This document shows positions 52,596 to 63,605 of a stretch of 64,000 bases of DNA, in pieces. The stretch lies in contig BTPG01000001.1 of NCBI GenBank assembly GCA_036245525.1, positions 179,268,749-179,332,748 of the forward strand, written 5' to 3'. Each line of letters opens with the position of its first letter. The stretch's first letter is position 1. The position numbers and the translations under genes were made by a program. The notes beneath the pieces were generated by a model. It did no database searches, was not told where the DNA came from, and saw only the letters and a list, made by a program, of their open reading frames with translations. This DNA is from Semisulcospira habei. Taxonomy: Eukaryota; Mollusca; Gastropoda; Semisulcospiridae.

Positions 52596-52980
52596 ATTGA
52601 TTGATTGTACATTGCTTAACGTCCTGACAGCAACAAAGCTTTCTCAGGACGTGCCTGCACTGCTTGTGAAAAAAAAACAACTAAACAGAACATTGAATGT
52701 ATGTCGCCAGCCGGTCAAACACATTAAATAAACCTAACACATGGGGCCTAAATAAAGCCAAGACCATTTAGCAACACACATCCAATATCAAGAGCTACAG
52801 GCAGTGCAGACAGTAGGGAGAGTTTTAAAAAGGCAAATACAGGTGAATGGACAAAGGGTAGACAGAAACACATGCCCCAGAATAGAGAAAAACCCACCCT
52901 GTGGGGCTGACCAGGGTGACCCTGGGAACTAAAAAATACCTAACCCCACCCAAGTCCCCCAGGGCAGACCCGGGTGGGGG
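52596..52980 (-). mobile_element. SINE family S, copy 4 (in E2 PolB)
   Basis: Target duplication GTTAAACTGGACAA at 52582-52595 and 52981-52994. Full length, minus orientation. Confidence 0.93.
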
Positions 52981-53610
52981 GTTAAACTGGACAAGCCAGT
53001 ATTCATTGGTATGGCAATTCTTGAGTTGATGCTTGAATTTTATTATGATTACTTCAAACCAAAGTATCCTGAGTGTCGTCTGCTATACACTGACACTGAC
53101 TCTATGATCATTGATGTGTGTACTGAAGTCTTTTATGAAGACATGATAACAGAGTTACACATGTACGACACGTCTGACTACCCTAAGGACCATCCACTGT
53201 TTAGCACACAAAACAAGAAAGTGCCTGGAAAGTTTAAGGATGAACTAAATGGTGTGCCAATAGTTGAGTACGTTGGACTGAGATCAAAAATGTATTCTAT
53301 ACTGCACCAAAAGGGAACTCAGTCCAAAGCCAAAGGAATAAAAAAAAAAACCAGCAATAAAAAATAAAGACATTCGACATGAACATTACAAGCAAGTGTT
53401 AGATGGTGCATTAATGCCTAATATCCAAACAAGTCAATGAGATCAAACAAACATAATCTTGAAATGATCCAAACACACAAAAAGTCACTGGCAGTTGGGG
53501 ACACAAAACGTGTGTTTCACACTAAGGAAAAAGCTTATACACCAGGTCATTACAGGCTTAAGTTATCTGAAGATATTTGTGATGAACTGGTTGATGAATT
53601 AATTGACGAC

Positions 53611-54575
53611 TTAGTTACTGAAATGAGTAACGGTGTCTGGGGGAATAATCTGTAAATCTTCTCTGACAAATGCCCTCTGGGGTGCAGGGTCATACAGATA
53701 ATATATTGTTGCATCAGCACCAGGAATTATTTTTTTTATATTGTGTACAGACGTTGACCAGATGGGGTCTGTTGCCCTGCGTCTGTCGTCGTTCTCAGCC
53801 TCCCCTGGTTGATATAAATATCTCGCCTGTTTAGTAAATAAACTTGTGTCTGGTGCGGGGGTTGGTCCTGTTTTTGGTTCTGTAATTGTTTTCAATTTAA
53901 TAGCATCAGCAGGCTTAGGATGGCCTTCATTGTTCATTGCTTTTATCACATGTGGTAATCTCTTTACCCATTCAGTGTTACGGGTGTCATGCATGAGTTC
54001 CTTTGAATACTGGTAGCTGAAAAGTCTTTCTGATAACTGTTTGTTAAAGTTCTCTACAATTGCCTGTGATCTGTGTACACCTGGAATGCCTCGTCTGACC
54101 AGTACGCCATGCTTCGCAAATAACTGATTAACTGCGCCCTTAAATTCAGATCCGTCATCAACTTGCACTAGTCTGGGGTATCTTAAAGGGCCTCGACTAT
54201 ATATTTTGATAAAGCATTCGCAACTGTGTTAGCAGTTTTGTCAGATATGGGTTCGGCTTCTTTATACCTTGACGCAATGTCAACGACAGTTAATGCATAC
54301 TTGTATCGTTTCTTTCTTATTGTATCGTGTGGAAGAAACAGGAGGTCCATTTGGTGCGTGTCATTTGGTGATGTGTTTTCAAAATGAGGTCTTGTTATCT
54401 TTCTTGGAGCAGGGAGATATATCTGCCAAATTGCTTGTCTCTGTAACCATTGTTTGACTTGATTGAGTGTTATATCTCCGCCCACAGCGGCATGTAATTT
54501 CTGAATAGCAGTGTTACTTTTCCAGTACCCTGATGGGGAGTAATATATTTTTGATAGTTTATTTTCGGCTGTCAT
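53611..54575 (-). pseudogene. INT: Polinton RVE integrase, one frameshift
   Basis: Homologue of 14501-15448, start ATG 54575. The first part (to about 54185) carries THQMDLLF with the first Asp. A one-base deletion near 54180-54190 (within the ATATATTTTGATAAAG run) shifts the frame. The second part has VDDGSEF and AIVENFNKQL with the second Asp and Glu. The protein cannot be made in one piece. The tail overlaps PolB by 45 nt, as in E1. Confidence 0.92.
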
Positions 54576-54860
54576 TTTTTCTAGCAATCAAAACTACTGT
54601 AAAATAAACTAATGTCATTCCCACTAGAACAAAGATTATTTCTCCATTTCTTTGTTCTGAGCTTGGTTGATAGTAGTCGCTAAGTTTTGGTTTTGGGATA
54701 GACATGTCATTACCAGTGACTAAAAAATACTCACGGATTGCGTCGTCTGTATTTGAAAACGTATGCTGTGTGTGACCTTCAAGCTTCAATCTTTCATTGA
54801 TGAAATCAAGTTTTTCAATTCTATTCTTTTCATATTCTTGTTGCGCTTGAGCGAGTTTCT

Positions 54861-54874
54861 CAGACGCTTCATTA
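54861..54874. repeat. LINE-D target site duplication (left copy)
   Basis: CAGACGCTTCATTA, repeated exactly at 58169-58182. It delimits LINE-D as 54875-58168. Confidence 0.93.
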
Positions 54875-57800
54875 CTTTACTTACTTACGCCTGTCACCCC
54901 TACCCGGGTATAGGCCGTTGACGAGAGACCTCCAGCAACTCCTGTCCTGTGCTTCTCCTTCGATTCTACTCCAGGTGGTTCCCAGTCTCTTGATGTCTGC
55001 TTGGAGGTCTTGACGCCAGGAGTTTCTCGGCCTACCTCTTTTCCTCTTTCCCTGGGGGTTCCATGACAATGCCTGCCTAGTGATACTGGAAGCTGGCTTT
55101 CTCAGACTGTGACCGATCCATCCCCATCTTCTTCGCCCAATTTCATTCTCTGCTGTTATCTGCTCTGTTCTCTCCCAGAGTCTGACGTTGCTGATCTTCT
55201 CTGGCCAGTGGATTTTCAAAATTCTTCTAAGGCAACTGTTCATGAAGGTCTGTACTCTGTTGACTGTGGTTTTTGTCAATCTCCATGTCTCTGCTCCATA
55301 TAGGAGAACTGCTTTTACATTGGAGTTGAAAATCCGGACTTTGGTGTGTTGTGACAGCTCTCTGGAACTCCACACTTTTTTCAACTGGAGAAAGGCTGCT
55401 CTGGCTTTACCGATTCGTGCTCGGACATCTGCATCAGTGCCGCCTTTTTTGTCTATGATGCTCCCGAGATAGGTGAAGGACTCCACCTCCTCCAACGGGG
55501 TGCCAGCAAGCAAGACTGGTTCTTCCCTGGTTGCGTTCAGCCTCATTGTCTTTGTTTTCTGTTTGTGAATGGTGAGGCCCACTTGGGACGAGATGTCAGC
55601 AAGCCTCGTGGTCTTGTCCTGCATTTGTTGATGAGTGTGGGACAGTAATGCCAAATCGTCTGCAAAATCGAGGTCGTCAAGCTGTGTCCATAGTGTCCAC
55701 TGTATTCCACTTCGTCTGTGCTCTGTGGTCATCTTCATGACCCAGTCTATGGCCAGTAGGAAGAGGAACGGAGACAGCAGACACCCCTGCCTGACACCAG
55801 TTCTGACCTGGAGCTCTCTGGTGAACTGCCCTTCGTGGATCACGCGACATGTCATGCCATCATAGCTGCTCTTGATCAGGCGGACGAGCTTTGTGGGTAC
55901 ACCGTAGTGTCGTAGGAGTTTCCACAGAGTCTCTCGGTCCACGCTGTCAAATGCTTTCTCATAATCCACAAAGTTGACGTACAGCGGGGAGCTCCACTCC
56001 AGAGACTGTTCCACGATGATGCGGAGAGTGGCGATCTGGTCTGTACATGATCGGTTCTTCCTGAATCCTGCTTGCTGGTCTCTCAGCTGGGGGTCAACGG
56101 AGCTCTTCATTCTCTCTAGGATGGTCCTGTTGAAGACCTTTCCTGGTACTGACAGCAAGGTGATTCACTTGGAACACTTGTAGTTGGAACACTTGCTGAG
56201 GTCGCCTTTCTTGGGAAGCTTGATTAGGTACCCCTCCTTCCAGTCAGCTGGCATCACCTCCTCTTCCCAGATCTTTCCAAACAGTGGGTACAGCATCTCA
56301 ATTGTTGTCTCTAGGTCTGCTTTCAGAGACTCCGCTGGGATGCCATCTGGCCCTGCTGCTTTGCCGTTCTTCAAAAATGCCACTGCTTTTCTGATCTCTT
56401 CCCGGCTGGGTCTGTCGCAGCTGATGGGTAGGTCGGTCTCTGCCGGCTGGATGTCGGGGGGGTCGGGTGGGCTAGGTCTGTTCAGTAACTCTTCAAAATA
56501 CTCGGCCCATCTGTCGAGTTGGTCTGCTCTGTCTGCAATAGGCTTGCCTTCTTTGTCTTTTACTGGTCTTTCTGTATGGCTATACTTACCCGACAATCTT
56601 CTGGTAATGTCGTAGAGCTGTTTCATGTTGCCGCTGCCTGCTGCCTTTTCTGCCTCTGCTGCCAGGCTGTCTGTGTAGGCCCTCTTGTCTGCCCTGATAC
56701 TCCTCTTCACCTCGCGGTTGGCTTCCGAGTATTCCCCCTGTGCCCTTACTTTGGCTGCTCTCGTGCGACTGTTGTTGACCGCTGCTTTCTTCTGCTTCCT
56801 CGCTTCTATCTTCTTCAAGGTCTGTGCCGACAGCCAGTCCTTGTGGTGGTGTTTCCTGAACCCTACAGTGTCTTTGCAGGTTGAGTTCAGCGCCTCTCTA
56901 ACTGCCTTCCACTGCTGCTCTGTGGTGACCGCCTCCTCTTCATTTACTAGCTCCTGTAGCGCTTGAAACCGGTTGGACAGCACCAGTTTGAACTCTTCTC
57001 TAACTCCAGTTTCTCTCAGGAGGCCTACATTATAGCGCGGTCTTCTTGTTGTCTCTGTGCGGCTTTTCTTTAGCTTGAGCTTCATTCTTAAGGTAAGCAG
57101 ATGGTGGTCTGAGGCGACATCTGCTCCCCTCCTCACTTGAACATCTTGAAGGGATCTTCTAAATTTCTTGCTAATGCAGATATGGTCTATTTGGTTTTCT
57201 GTTGTATGGTCAGGTGAGACCCAAGTTGCTTTGTGTATTCTTCTGTGTGGGAAGATGCTGCCTCCAATGACAAGTCGGTTTAGAGCACAAAAGTCTACAA
57301 ACCTCTCCCCGTTCTCACTCATCTCCGAGCCTAGTCCCTGTCTCCCCATCACCTCTTCGTATCCGGTGTTGTCCTCCCCTATTTTGGCATTAAAATCGCC
57401 CATGACGATGGTGATGTCTCGCTCCGCACATTTGTCCACGGCACTCTGGAGTCGGTCGTAGAACTCTTGTTTCTCTTCCTCGTCACTGTCATTGGTGGGC
57501 GCATAACACTGGATGACGTTCAGCTTGAGCTTTTTCTTGGTTCTAAAGGCTGCTGCAAGAGGTTCCCAGCCCATCAGCGCTCTCTGTGCCACTGGTGACA
57601 GCATGAGTGCTACTCCTTCTGTATGGGGGGCATTCTCCTCTTCATGACCTGAATACAGAATCATCTCCCCACTTAACAGCCTTTTCTGGCCAGACTGCGT
57701 CCATCTGGCTTCACTGATGCCTAGCAGGGAAAGGTTGTACTTTTGCATTTCCGCTGCTATCTGGGCGGCCTTGCCGCTCTGGTACATGGTCTTGACGTTC

Positions 57801-58168
57801 CATGTGCCCATGGTTGTATCCCTGGATAGAGAGAGGCGGCTCGGTCCTGTGGCTTCCGAAGACTTCCGGCTTTCACCACAGGACGTCACAAGTCTTCTAG
57901 TAGAAGAACCTTCCTCCTCCAGGAAAGGAATTACTGTTAGTCATTTCATCGGCGTTTTTGTAGCTATTTCCTTTTTTGCAGGGTGGGGAAGCTACCCCCA
58001 CGCCCAACCCCCTTACTAGGAGGACCAGGGGTTTTCTGTCGGGGTCACCTTCCCTTAGACCATGTTGGTTCACGGCACCTTATTTCATTCGGTGCACCCC
58101 TCTCACGAGGGACCCCCTATCCACCACCCAGGGGACGCGCCTCAACGCCGTATGGTCCCAGTGCGAGG
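54875..58168 (-). mobile_element. LINE-D, RTE-like retrotransposon
   Basis: 3.29 kb between 14-bp duplications. On the minus strand: a leader of about 350 bp, one long coding region (57811 to 54881) with endonuclease and RT, almost no 3' UTR, and a tail of GTAAGTAAGTAAAG. Very short 3' UTR and a short tandem-repeat tail suit the RTE clade. It appears nearly full length and young, with one in-frame stop. Confidence 0.85.
54881..57811 (-). pseudogene. LINE-D endonuclease/reverse transcriptase, one in-frame stop
   Basis: From ATG 57811 (MGTWNVKTMYQ). Endonuclease motifs: LLGISEARW (catalytic Glu), IVMGDFNAKIG and SDHHLLTLRM (catalytic His). RT motifs: GKAAGPDGIPAE, LLSVPGKVFNR, GFRKNRSCTDQI, VDYEKAFDSVD, GVRQGCLLSP and LDFADDLALLS, followed by the KTKTMRLN block and an IHWPEKISN C-terminus. 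A TGA at about 56165-56167 interrupts the frame next to a short duplication (TGTTCCAA twice), 9 extra bases in all; the frame is the same on both sides. Endonuclease of this kind is often mis-annotated as craniofacial development protein 2. Confidence 0.9.
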
Positions 58169-58312
58169 CAGACGCTTCATTATGACGCTTCATTTCTTCT
58201 GCAGATTCTTCTCTACCCATTTTTGAAAAGAGATAATTAGAGCCACTGAAGGCGAGGGCGTTAACCATCGCACCTCCTATCATAATAGCTATCGTCGCCA
58301 TACTTATTTTAT

Positions 58313-58543
58313 TTACATAGAAACATTTTCAGGAATAATTCCTTGCTTAACGAGAAAGTCTTTTGTTGCAATCGATGCTGTAACAACTACAATTAGCTTA
58401 ACTGAATCTTCAATGTCTAATCTGCTCAAGTCTACAGACCTCATTTTGAGGAGACTTTTTGCAAGCATAGAATAAGCTACTGCTAATCCACTGATTACGG
58501 CAGAATGATACACAAGGTTCATTATGTTCTTTGAGTCATTCAT
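58313..58543 (-). CDS. Polinton-associated 76-residue membrane protein
   Basis: 76 residues from ATG 58543, intact. Counterpart of 15875-16090, with five extra residues (KSLLK region) between its two hydrophobic segments. It keeps TKDFLVKQGIIPENVSM. Function unknown. Confidence 0.7.
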   Translation of the reverse strand: MNDSKNIMNLVYHSAVISGLAVAYSMLAKSLLKMRSVDLSRLDIEDSVKLIVVVTASIATKDFLVKQGIIPENVSM

Positions 58544-58577
58544 TTCTTAGGCAATAAAAATTAAAATAATAAATTTA

Positions 58578-59043
58578 TTACTGCATATAAAATGGGTCAA
58601 CGGCTTTGGGTGTTACTGGCAATGTGGAGACTTCTGTTTTTGACGATGGAGTGTTTAATTTTTTGGTCACTGTACGAGTCTGCGGCTTGTATTTTTTGTA
58701 TAATTGGTAAGCTACAAAACCAGATCCGACAACAAATGCGGCAACTACATATTTTGCTGTTTCAGAATTAGACTGGGTTGAAGGTGTGGGGTGTTGAGAG
58801 CCCTGTCAGTTCTGACGGTCCTAACGGTTCTAACGGTGTTGACGGCGGGTCACTTACATGAGCCTTTTCTGTTAATGCCTGTAGCTGTAACTTTTTCTGC
58901 TTGTTCCATTCGGCTAACCTTTTCCCTGCTTGAACCCTTCCTTCATTTTTAATTTTTGTCACTGTGTGAATCGAGGTCTGGGCAGGGTCCGGTACAGTGT
59001 TCATCTGTGGGGTCGTTTGAGGGGTCGTCTGTTGGTCGTCCAT
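58578..59043 (-). pseudogene. Basic membrane protein (136-residue type), frameshifted
   Basis: Start ATG 59043. The basic part GRVQAGKRLAEWNKQKKLQ is readable. Near 58795 the frame shifts, and the membrane segment and C-terminal PFYMQ are in another frame ending at TAA 58578. Homologue of 16127-16537. Confidence 0.75.
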
Positions 59044-59500
59044 TTTGTTCAGCAAAAATATTTAATTTTGTAAAATCGATATGACTCCCAGTTATTACTA
59101 AAGTTATGACAGGTGCTAGATAATTACCAAACCTGTAAAACAACTGGCATGCCAATTTACCTATTGTATTTGAAACTATGGGGTTACTCTCTAGGTCGTG
59201 TGATAAGGTATCAATGTCTACAGGCAAAAAGTGATTGACTGCTTTTGAATATAGGCATACAATAGATCTGCTCAAATCTCGGGTCATTACTGAAGCAATG
59301 TGGTTATCATATTTTAAAAAAAGTTGATTTAATTCATCAGCCGAGAGTGAATTAATATCATCAGTTGAATAGTGCTTGCCGAGATATGCCTTCGACTTAC
59401 CTGAAACAATTACTGAAAGGATTTGTTCTCGTTTTGATTCTAAATCTTTGTTCTGTAAAGCGCCGATATCACTCAATAATAACAATTCTTCAGATATCAT
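58949..59500 (-). CDS. Polinton-associated protein of unknown function (183 residues)
   Basis: From ATG 59500 with the AAA-ATG context, intact. Starts MISEELLLLSDIGA; TRDLSRSIVCLYSKAVNHFL and TIGKLACQLFYRFGNYLAP are conserved with 16479-16994. The C-terminus has an acidic/Pro tail longer than in E1. It overlaps the next gene by 95 nt. Outermost gene on the right side of E2. Confidence 0.7.
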   Translation of the reverse strand: MISEELLLLSDIGALQNKDLESKREQILSVIVSGKSKAYLGKHYSTDDINSLSADELNQLFLKYDNHIASVMTRDLSRSIVCLYSKAVNHFLPVDIDTLSHDLESNPIVSNTIGKLACQLFYRFGNYLAPVITLVITGSHIDFTKLNIFAEQNGRPTDDPSNDPTDEHCTGPCPDLDSHSDKN

Positions 59501-59623
59501 TTTATAATGCAATTTTTTAAAAAAACAACTTTATAAACACATTTGTTCCTTTGTCAGTAAACCAGGCATAAATATATAAGCCCTTACATGTAGAACCGTT
59601 TTGTAAATGACTGCTCTCTTTTG

Positions 59624-60012
59624 CCCCACCCGGGTCTGCCCTGGGGGACTTGGGTGGGGTTAACAACTTTTTAGTTCCCAGGGTCACCCTGGTCAGCCCC
59701 ACAGGGTGGGTTTTCCTATCTATTCTGGGGCATTTGTTTCTGTCTACCCCTGGTCCATTCACCTGTATTTTCCTATTTTAAACTCTCGCTACTGTCTGCG
59801 CTGCCTGTATCTCTTGATATTGGATGTGTGTTGCTAAATGGTCTTGGCTTTATTTAGGCCCCATATCGTAGGTTTACTTAATGTATTGGACCGGCTGGCG
59901 ACATACATTCAATATTCTGTTTAGTGTTTTTTTTTTTTTTTTTTCACAAGCAGTGCAGGCACGTCCTGAGAAAGCCTTGTTGCTGTCGGGACGTTAAGCA
60001 ATGTACAATCAA
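59624..60012 (+). mobile_element. SINE family S, copy 5
   Basis: Full length. A short duplication TCTTTT stands at both sides (59618-59623 and 60013-60018). It separates the last E2 gene from the right TIR. Confidence 0.85.
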
Positions 60013-60018
60013 TCTTTT

Positions 60019-60348
60019 GAAAAGTAATATGTCCCCTTCTTGATCTTTGACATCACTTAGCGATTTGAAAGGCCTTTGACAGCTGAGAGCTTTTCAAAAG
60101 CACAGTCCCTTTGCGGCTGAGTGTCTGAATTGAAAATAGAGGAACGCCGCCGCTATTGAATAGCGGGGTGTGAAGCAATACAAAAGGCAAACAAACCGTG
60201 ACACTACCTGGCAGCTCAGGTTTACGGTAAATTGTACAGACATGAGTGTCTGTAAGTGTGTTTGTTTATGTGTACGTGTTTGTAAGTGTGTGCATATGTT
60301 TGATTGTGTGTTTGTTGTGTGTGTTTGTTTGTTGTGTGCATATGTTTG

Positions 60349-60416
<68 letters not shown>

Positions 60417-61756
60417 GATATTACTTGTTAGTTTCTTATACAACTGTTTTTCCAGCTGTCTGTATAGTACAGAGTATAGGCCACCGTTTGATTTCTCGGG
60501 AACCAGTCATTGAGTAAATATGAAGTCAATTTCGAAACACTTCTTGAGTGTATTGACACCTCTCAGCAAATAGCCTTTTCAGAGCTGTAGAGCTGGATTA
60601 TTCATAACCCCTCTCACAGTTGAATAGCGGCGTGCCACTGAGCGGCGCGTGACAACGATTAGACAACACAGGTGGCTTACAAATGATATGCGCCACAGAT
60701 TAAGACCCCTCTAACTTACTCATTGAAAAGAGGCTGATTTAAACGTATAAGTTTTACATGAGTGGAGTCTTGACACAGTCACTAGTTTATGTCTGTGTTG
60801 ACAGAGTGGGTCTCACTCTCTCTCTGTGTGCGGTAGCTAATGGGGGGCTGTGTTGTCCTTTATTCCCATTCAATCTTAAAACCAATTTACATTTTGTGGG
60901 GGGGGGGGGGGGGGGGGGGGGTCATGATTTTTCGATGTGCATTTTCTTAAGGTCAAAAATAAATTGTGTGAATATCGAGACAGGTGTGGTGCATATCGAT
61001 CTAGCAGCTAAAGGATTTGAAAAGGTTTAGAACAACGTTGTCAAAAAACATTGCGACGTGATCATATTTTGTAACTGTTGTGCATATTTTATTCTGACGC
61101 GTCGTGCCTTTTCATGCTTAGAGTGCTGGCAACGGGCTGTGTTTACGTACATAGTAACATTGCGACATCGGACATATGAGCTAATTAAGAGAGAGAAAGA
61201 AAGAGAGAATTGAAGTATTATTAACACAATGACTGAGTTAACCCCCTTAAGTATTATTTTTTATGAAACAGGGTCACCCTGGTCAGCCCCACAGGGTGGG
61301 TTTTTCTCTCTATTCTGGGGCATGTGTTTCTGTCTACCCTTTGTCCATTCACCTGTATTTGCCTTTTAAAAACTCTCCCTACTGTCTGCACTGCCTGTAG
61401 CTCTTGATATTGGATGTGTGTTGCTAAATGGTCTTAGCTTTATTTATGTGTTAGGTTTATTTAACGTATTTCGGCTGGCGACATACATTCAATGTTCTGT
61501 TTTGTTTTTTTTCACAAGCAGTGCAGGCACGTCCTGAGAAAGCCTTGTTGCTGTCGGGACGTTAAGCAATGTACAATCAATCGATTGATTTTCATAAAAA
61601 TGTGGCTGTTTAAATAATAATGATTAGGGGTAACTTCCAATGGTATTTACTCTGTGCGGGGGACATGGTTAATGGAGGGTCAAAAAGTTATAATTAAGGG
61701 GGTTAACTCAGTCATTGTGTTAATGAAGCTTCAATTCTCTCTTTCTTTCTCTCTCT
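60019..61756 (-). repeat. E2 right terminal inverted repeat (with SINE inside)
   Basis: Reverse complement of 39920-41312, with poly-G (60898-60921) and a (TG)n run of about 60 bp (60354-60413) that is much longer than the partner (CA)n. A truncated SINE occupies 61269-61582; without it the arm is about 1.4 kb. Confidence 0.92.
61269..61582 (+). mobile_element. SINE family S, copy 6, 5'-truncated (in right TIR)
   Basis: Lacks the GC-rich head; starts at CAGGGTCACCCTGG and ends in AATCAATC. The left arm of E2 has no SINE at this place, so the insertion post-dates the formation of E2. A clear target duplication is not seen. Confidence 0.88.
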
Positions 61757-61984
61757 GCGTGCGATGATGTGCTCTGTGGGCCGATCATAGAGTTTCATTG
61801 CCGAGGCCGACTGATGTTTGCGTGAATGAGTGAGTGTGCGTATGTGCATGGAATCATGTGACCGACCTACAGAGCACTTCGCCCAACCCTTCTGCTATCC
61901 CTTTGGCTGCTGGTGGTGTTTGGTGGAGCTGACTCCATGAGTCTCCTCCCCCGGCAGGGTGCGCCCCCAACGGTTGAGAGAATA
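61757..61984 (+). other. Continuation of LINE-C 3' UTR (inferred)
   Basis: Begins with the second GCGTG and continues GCGTGCGATGATGTGCTC. It is the DNA that lay next to 39919 before E2 inserted, so it should be LINE-C 3' UTR and then flank. No frame. Confidence 0.6.
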
Positions 61985-62180
61985 GTGTATATCAGTATTA
62001 GCCTAGTCTTATGATATATATTAACTAGTTTTACTTCCAGCTGTGATCACTAAATTAGTGACATTTACTCCCACTCTAAGATATTCTGGTTTCTTCTTAA
62101 ACGATATACCTTTAATTAATTTTGATTGCCTAGATTAATAGGCGTGTGTGTTTGTTTGTGTGTGTGAGGAAGACGAGCGT
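61985..62180. repeat. E3 left terminal inverted repeat
   Basis: Reverse complement of 17503-17692, beginning at TATTAGCCTAGTC. Shares GATATATATTAACTAG, GTGATCACTAAATTAGTGAC and ATTAATAGGCGTGTGTG. No similarity to the E2 TIRs is seen. Confidence 0.8.
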
Positions 62181-62394
62181 GGGTGTGTACAGTATGTATT
62201 GGTTTGTGATATTAGTTGCTTAGTTTTAAAGTTTTTACAGGGTGTGTAGGGCATTGGATTTGTGTGATAGAGTATCGATTGGTTGTTTTTTTGTTTGTGA
62301 GTTGTTGTTACTGTGATGTTTGTAATTGTAACAACACCAACACACATTCCTATGCTTTATGTTCTTAAGGCAAATGGCAATAAACAGTATCTTA

Positions 62395-62707
62395 TCCTGT
62401 GGCAATGCTAGCTCCTTCAAGGCCGACTCCAATTGTTATCAAAACAATACCCCCTACAGATAATCTGGCTGAAACAGCACCAACAGCCATAGATGTGTTT
62501 TGAACAGAATTAAATACTGTTTTATATCGTCTTTTACACCTGGAGTATTTCGCCTTCTCTCCTTCCAAATATTTCAATGCATCTGTAATATTTGTTAATC
62601 GAAATGTGTCTGCCTGTAATGTTTTATCAGGAGCAATTGTCACATGTGAATCAGATGTTACAAGTATCACAGTCTGTCGTCGGTAATTGCGGATACAAGT
62701 TTACCAT
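62395..62707 (-). pseudogene. Glycine-rich membrane protein, truncated
   Basis: Homologue of 41777-42451. Start ATG 62707 (MVNLYPQLPT) with a frameshift after about 14 residues. The hydrophobic region is partly kept (GGIVLITIGVGLEGASIATG), then homology ends at 62395: the C-terminal half is deleted and the TIR-side spacer follows. Confidence 0.8.
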
Positions 62708-62733
62708 TTTTTTAAATTCACAAATATTTTTAT

Positions 62734-63585
62734 TTAATCAGCAATTACATTTTGCAACTCGTCAAAAGTATACAATTTGCTGGCGTAATAAAACGAAACA
62801 ACATCAATGTGTTCCAGTTTTATGAAACTTAGAAAAACAAAAGTTATTTTGTCGACTAATATCTTGACAGCTGGAATACTGCTCCAAACTTCAATATCAT
62901 CTCCATTTTTTCTAATAGCAATAAAAACTTTTGTTGCCTCTGTCAATGAGTCATCCCACGTAAGTTTCATTCCCTGTGCAATATCTGTTTTTTTGGCAGA
63001 AGTTACAGATCTCATGATAATTTCAAAAACTATTGTCGCTTCTCTAGCTATGGGAAAGTTTGCTGGCATAAACACAACTTTTGTATCGGATCTGCCTTTC
63101 CTATTTGTAAGAAGATACCGTCGTCTCTCATACTCTTCTACTTTCAGTTTATCTCTGCTATTGTTGTCTTGTGCAAAACTTGGAACAAGGCTTACAATCA
63201 ACGGCCCAGAGTTAACAACTTTTCTAAACACTAAGGCACCTTTATCATCAGTATATACATAAGGACTAATAAATTCAAACTTTATGTCCCAGTCAATTGT
63301 GGCAAACACAGGTGAAATTAACCACATGTATTAAGTTGTAGGGTGCATTATTTACAGGCGGAGTAGGTACAGTAACATCACGCAGCTGACCAAGTTTAGG
63401 AATCGGTCTGTCTGTTCCATCCTTCATGTCATCGATTACTTTTCGCTTGTACCTACCAAAAGAATCAAGTTCACTTCCCCCACCTCCCCCTCCTTTTCAA
63501 AATCTTGTACGTCAGCCAAATCTTTCAACTCTGTCACTGGACACGCAACTGGTGTGATTCTCGGCTTTGGACCAAGACCACTCAT
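62734..63585 (-). pseudogene. Left-block ~290-residue protein, broken
   Basis: Homologue of 42480-43347. The start (63585) is followed by a frameshift or deletion near 63480 with a TAA, and a second deletion near 63325. The long C-terminal part (62734-63327) is open, including the WDIKFEFISPYVYTDDKG segment that is out of frame in E2 and FYYASKLYTFDELQ. The two copies therefore carry different lesions. Confidence 0.75.
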
Positions 63586-63605
63586 TTTTATAAACAAAAA
63601 TAAAA

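Larger units (their letters stand above)
48897..53655 (+). pseudogene. POLB: Protein-primed DNA polymerase B, broken by frameshifts and insertions
   Basis: Homologous to 11096-14539. Open from ATG 48897 to about 50415, where an A homopolymer has one extra base. It then continues to 51028, is interrupted by the 375-bp repeat element, resumes at 51889 and is interrupted by a SINE (52596-52980). It resumes again to about 53345 (second A-run frameshift), with a further frameshift near 53425, and ends at TAA 53653. Motifs ADFES, HNLKGYDSH, YLKADVCLLAD, DANNLYGFAM, KLMNNACFGKT and YTDTDSM are all still readable. In the HNH-like finger the terminal Cys (KCN in E1) has become NNN. It is non-functional. 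Confidence 0.93.
54559..58301 (-). pseudogene. 143-residue membrane/coiled-coil protein split by LINE-D
   Basis: The N-terminal part (from ATG 58301: MATIAIMIGGAMVNALAF, then SGSNYLFSK) lies right of LINE-D. The coiled-coil and C-terminal membrane part (54559-54860, with VGMTLVYFTVVLIA) lies left of it. The insertion is within the coiled coil. Otherwise the two halves align with 15435-15866. Confidence 0.88.
39920..61756. mobile_element. Polinton/Maverick element E2, full length, decayed
   Basis: Both ends are visible: long inverted repeats (39920-41312 and 60019-61756) whose outer tips AGAGAGAGAAAG / CTTTCTCTCTCT start with AG and end with CT, as known for Polintons. GCGTG stands directly outside both tips (39915-39919 and 61757-61761). 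This is 5 of the 6 bp usually duplicated, the sixth position differing. Gene content and order equal E1, plus the left block. Inside are a 375-bp tandem-repeat element, SINEs at 52596, 59624 and 61269, and LINE-D. Confidence 0.93.

Noticed and set aside
60170..60517. 115-codon frame rich in Cys-Val in the right TIR
   Set aside because: Generated by the (TG)n repeat; the left arm equivalent is not maintained as a frame.
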